This document shows positions 59,901-64,000 of a DNA stretch of 64,000 nt, in pieces. Each line of letters begins with the position of its first letter. Position 1 is the stretch's first letter. The position numbers and the translations under genes are program-made. The stretch covers positions 307,582-371,581 of the forward strand of contig SJOL01007345.1 of assembly GCA_004794785.1 (NCBI GenBank), written 5' to 3'. The stretch comes from Opisthorchis felineus (Eukaryota; Platyhelminthes; Trematoda; Opisthorchiida; Opisthorchiidae). The notes beneath the pieces were generated by a model. That model was not told the DNA's origin and did not search any database. It saw only the letters and a list, made by a program, of their open reading frames with translations.

Positions 59901-61620
59901 TCACGGTCCACCCGTTGTAATAAACCCGTGAGCGGAGTGTTTACACATTATTTGGGATGGTTTACTCAGGCAACATGGTCAGTGAAACTACGGTGAACGT
60001 CAGTGGTCGCTTGCAAGGGCTAGTGTGCCAAACTAAGAACCTCGGGCTTGGCACAACAATGGTGCCCCGGGATGCTAAATGGCTCATTAGGAAACGTGAA
60101 ATGCATTCGCCGTACCGTCGTGGCAAAAGGCAAGTCCCGTAGCAGAGCGGCTACACTCAGAATGTTTCTTGCCGAAAGAATGCGTATGTCTTCCTTGCGT
60201 TTTGAGGCACCCAGAGACACTCTTCCGTAGGATACAATATTATCGCGTTGAGGCGAACAAAATAAGATAAAACTATAAGGCTTACCTACACTTTCTGACT
60301 GACCCCCATATGAGATCCCATGTGTATAATGTTTCACGAACACTGAGGGCCATTTTGTCTCATGCGGGAAGGAATCAAATTCAAAGATGTTCCCTTAGGT
60401 CGCTTTGTTTCCCTCAACGGCGGTTGTCGGATTAAAAGTTACCCGAACAGGGTGTCATGCTCCTTTTAAAACCACAGCTCGATGGCCCGAAACAGCTAGA
60501 CTGCGGTTGGACATATTGGATTCTTTGGGTTTGTTGGGAACCCAAATAGCTACCATCGCCCTGAAGGGCAAATACTGTTTTGCTGATGCTCGGGGTCCTC
60601 GATGTACAGACTGAGTTGGTTACTGAAACTAGCTAGCCGCAACTGAAATATTAACCCAAGCACAACAAAAAGGCTCTTGTATGCTCTTCAGCCTGCTTCA
60701 AGGTTCTACCGACTGTTTGCTTCCAAGGGGTAGCTCGTTCCATCGCATCGACCGTCGTGCTAACGAAACTTACCCCCTTCGCGGCGGGGCACTGCAGGCT
60801 TTCCCCTAGTGTGGTTGTGCATATGACTCACAATTGTTGCCGCACATGTGTGGTTGTGAGACGGTCCGCACAAAACTGCGCAACGCTATGTATCGCAACT
60901 AAAACATTGCATTCCAGCACAACCCGTTTCGGACATCAGGGTAGTTTGGCGCTTTTTCTCTAAATTAGAAGAATTTGAAAGCCATCAGGTTATGTGATAA
61001 TGCTATTACCGACGCCAGCTTGAGGCAGGAAACTCTGATATGTGTTCAAAACGTATAAATGTTAACACCATCCTGCCTTTGTTGGACCACTTGCTTGGCT
61101 TTTGTGCAACCGTAAAGCTGCACTCCCTGTATTTTAACCAATTGATTCCTTCTGTATACAATGATTGAAATGTTGTAACAGCCGGAACAATTGCAGCAAA
61201 CACAAATCTTTCAGCCAACGGCGTAAGCGTATGCTTTTACTCAGGCATGATGACAAAACTTACCCTGTGCAGCCTTGCGTCCTGGTAGTCAGTTCGAATT
61301 TTGGCCCCTCTAAAAGAGATATTTACGTGCCGTCCGCGGCATGCCGTGGTGCTGAGGACTCAAAGGATGAGCAGGTCACTCAAAAGTCTCTACAAGACAG
61401 GGACATTCATTCAAGTTATCAGTCTACCATGTGTTCGTTCCCATGCTCTCTCTGGATATAAGAAAACGGACCACGACCCACAAGTAAAAACTGAGCCAGG
61501 ACAACGGTTTGTCCCTTAACATCGGGTTGCCACTGATCTCCTCTTAAGAGATAAGCAAATGAAAGCCGTAAGTGTGGAGTTTTTAACCGATGACATCTAG
61601 GCAGCTGCTGTCTGTAAAAA
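57000..61620. other. No recognisable gene; one long unexplained minus frame
   Basis: A minus-strand frame at 58,340-57,765 is open for 191 codons between stops (first ATG about 26 codons in) with no motif I know. A second minus frame lies at 57,392-57,162 (76 codons). Nothing else in this stretch could be named. Confidence 0.35.
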
Positions 61621-61624
61621 GCCT

Positions 61625-61870
61625 GACAATAATCTCAGCTGTTTTCGAGATCAGCAGACGACATTGTGTGGGGGCACTGAAAAAATTTCTAAATGCATCA
61701 GTGCCGCGGCCAAATTGTTATCGAAGGACGTCCAGTCTGACATTACTAACGGAAGGAGGTCAGTTGCATGTTTCCTACCATTAGGGTGACACTTTGTTAC
61801 TGTAACGCCAAGTGCGATATGGTCATGAAGCGGCAACCCTTGGCGCCTAATTCGGAATTTCGATAAAATC
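61625..61870 (+). repeat. Possible copy 4 of the dispersed 0.25-kb repeat
   Basis: It reads I-S-A-V-F-E-I-S-R-R at about 61,636-61,665. CGGCAACCCTTGGCGCCTAAT lies at about 61,830. Both occur in the order expected for the family, but the middle does not align. Confidence 0.25.
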
Positions 61871-63236
61871 GTTAACGAAGATGTAACTGTTAGGGCACTT
61901 TTCAAGAGGTGGTCCACGCAACTCGTCAACCTATAGTTGGCATTCACATTTTAGCGGAAGAGCACAGTGCCATTAAAGGCAATCCACCACTTCAAAGTTT
62001 TAACTTGATTCTTTGCATAGTCAAGTAAGGCTCGTTGTGGCCAAATACAATGTCAAAGATAACTTATTGCTTGGAACTAACATCGAAACTGCAAGTTTTT
62101 CGCAGGAATGTCTCTGCCCAAGTGCACGCGTAAAGTAAGTAATGCAACTGACAGCACTACATAAACGGTGATTTTGGATAAAATATCAGTGCGTCCCTTC
62201 CACTCTCTTCAGGGACCTGATATTACAGCAAAAGCGAAGCACCTAAGTAGTCGTCACGTAGGCCTACACAAAACCTAGGGAATCCCTAAAACGCCCAATA
62301 AAAGACAGTGTCGCAACCCTTTTGGGTTGCAACGTCAACTGTTCTTGGCTAAGTGAAATGCGCCGTATGCGAATCGCGAACTGACTGAGCACTACGGCCT
62401 CCCAGTAGCGTTTTACTCGTACATGTGATACAGGTTCGTCTAGCGAGATCGCATGAGCGGGGTAAGCTTAGTTTAACCTATAATGATGCAATCTCTACTG
62501 AAGGTAGAAGGTTTTCTCATACTTAACGGCAGTGTCTAATGGTGTGTGTCGTTTTTAGGGGCTCGTGGTCTACATCTGTGGCATACATCAGGTGGGGCCA
62601 TACCCCTAGCAGCGACTACAGACTACCGGTTAACGTCATTTGTAGACAGTAACTGTCTTGCAACTAAAAGTTGCAACTGTTTCTAGGGCGAACAAATTCA
62701 GTCTACGGACTTCGGCCACATAAAATTTATGGTGAGACCCAATACTGTTACTACATCGTTGCAATCCATCGAGCAACTTATATCCTGGGGAGATTACGCT
62801 GATGCACTATTGTACACACTATTATGTGTTCCGTATATCCGTTGCTAATTACTACGGTCGGTGCTTCCCGGGCTCTAACCACATCCATTTGTACGTAAAC
62901 ATATATATGGTAGTCTTCAGACCGAATGCATTGATAAACCTTGGGCGTCCACTGGGAGTTTTTGGGTCTTATGTAAATTTGTAGCGGTCAAAAGGACCTA
63001 GGTTACCGGTTTATTCAAACATCTCAATAATTTAAGTCGCTATCTAATGTTCACAAGGAAGCAAGAGTAAATAATGGGTGTGCTGCCCTTTCTTGGTTGT
63101 GTGAAGTAAAATTGATGAGAAAATGAACCTTGCCGTTTGTCAAGGATCGAAAGGCCCTGAACCGACAGTCGGCCAATTCCAAATGGGAACATAAATCGAA
63201 CGAAGACACAAATAGTGAGCATTTGTCGAGGTGAAT
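61871..63236. other. No recognisable gene
   Basis: Nothing recognisable. Confidence 0.35.
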
Positions 63237-63262
63237 TTCACGGATTCACGGATTCACGGATT
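63237..63262. repeat. Short 8-bp tandem repeat
   Basis: Three full copies of TTCACGGA followed by TT. Confidence 0.9.
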
Positions 63263-63671
63263 GGCACACAGGATCGAGGCTTTCGCCCAAGTATCACTGG
63301 TCGGTTTTGCTAGTATCGTTCAGCGGCTTCCGGTCACCTGAAAAACACAAGCGAAAAAGGGTGTACTACTACCCTTAAAGTGCTCTGCACGGGACAGTAA
63401 GCTTGCCAGCGCCAGGATTTGCATAAAAAAGAGTTTAAGAGTGCTTTGAACTGGGTACTAGATGTAGCGTGGATAACCGCCGGTGGAAGGATATTCCACA
63501 CATCAACTACCCGAAGTTAGAAAAACTGCTGCCTAATAAATATATCCGCTCTGAGCTTGAAAAACTTCCTGCCATGAACCCGTCGTGTGTTAGATGGATC
63601 AACGGTAAAAAACCTGTTGGCCAAATCTTGTTCAAACAGAGCACAAGTGTTAGGTATCAGCGGAGGCAAAG

Positions 63672-64000
63672 TTACTCCCGGGGAAAGAGGTCAAGCACAA
63701 CGTGACGCACGTCATACTCCACGGATTTAAGGCCGGAAACCATTTTTGTAGCAGCTCGCTGGACACCCCCAATGAGGGTAACGTCCTGCTTGCGTCCTGA
63801 ATATCCACGAAACGGTCTGACGAAGGCCCCACTGAGTACTTGGAAGTCCATGCGAGTAATGCGGTAGAGGGTGTGCCGAATCACCCGTAGAACAGCGACT
63901 GTCTTTTGAGCCGATTTCTCATGGTGCAGCGGGAAGGACATGTTTGAAGGAACCAGATGCCTAAAGACTTTTTCATCCATCATCGTGATGGCTTCTGGTC
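63672..64000 (-). mobile_element. CR1-type LINE C-terminal remnant, runs off the window
   Basis: The minus frame reads F-Q-V-L-S-G-A-F-V-R-P-F, then Y-S-G-R-K-Q-D-V-T-L-I and V-Q-R-A-A-T-K-M-V-S-G-L-K-S, and ends V-V-L-D-L-F-P-R-E. These are the C-terminal blocks of CR1-type LINE ORFs. About eight residues between the F-V-R-P and Y-S-G blocks are deleted relative to the 56.6-kb copy. Upstream parts (RT) would lie beyond 64,000. Confidence 0.8.

Overview
This is a eukaryotic, almost certainly flatworm, and most likely digenean fluke, stretch of DNA. The evidence is a split gene with GT-AG introns of 0.9 to 12.5 kb, a tRNA-derived SINE family, RTE-type LINEs with GAT-rich tails, CR1-type and Penelope-type fragments, and Ty3/gypsy LTR retrotransposon remnants. 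The repeat-encoded peptides resemble those I remember from non-schistosome flukes; that placement is from memory and unchecked.

Only one host gene is recognisable. It is a Bax inhibitor-1 (BI-1/TMBIM6) gene on the minus strand. Five exons are placed at 55,316-55,208, 42,708-42,573, 38,471-38,325, 36,915-36,735 and 35,833-35,761. Their phases agree at every junction (215 codons, no stop). The short first exon and the end of the last coding exon were not found. The gene therefore covers at least 20 kb of the window, nearly all of it intron.

Layout. 1-8.6 kb: no gene, one dispersed repeat copy. 8.65-10.1 kb: decayed RTE LINE, plus strand. 12.4 kb: Penelope-like RT fragment. 13.15-13.67 kb: RTE 3' end. 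15.48-16.08 kb: a 594-bp element with 62-bp inverted-repeat ends (61/62 identical) and an AT microsatellite. 16-26.7 kb: mostly anonymous, with two more dispersed repeat copies. 26.7-28.65 kb: gypsy pol, minus strand. 29.4-31.3 kb: SINEs and an RTE tail. 35.7-55.3 kb: BI-1. Its 4.1-kb intron holds SINEs, a gypsy RT scrap and an RTE RT fragment. Its 12.5-kb intron holds a gypsy element (44.0-46.9), an RTE scrap (47.0), a nearly full-length dead RTE (48.7-52.7, minus), a head-to-head RTE 3' end (52.7-53.4, plus) and a CR1 endonuclease scrap (53.5). 55.3-64 kb: two CR1-type C-terminal remnants and unexplained sequence.

All transposon coding regions seen carry stops, frameshifts or truncations, so none looks able to move on its own. 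I do not see an obviously new multi-gene system. The best candidates for something undescribed are the inverted-repeat element at 15.5 kb and the dispersed 0.25-kb repeat family. Long stretches (roughly 16-20, 31-35 and 57-61 kb) show nothing I can name.
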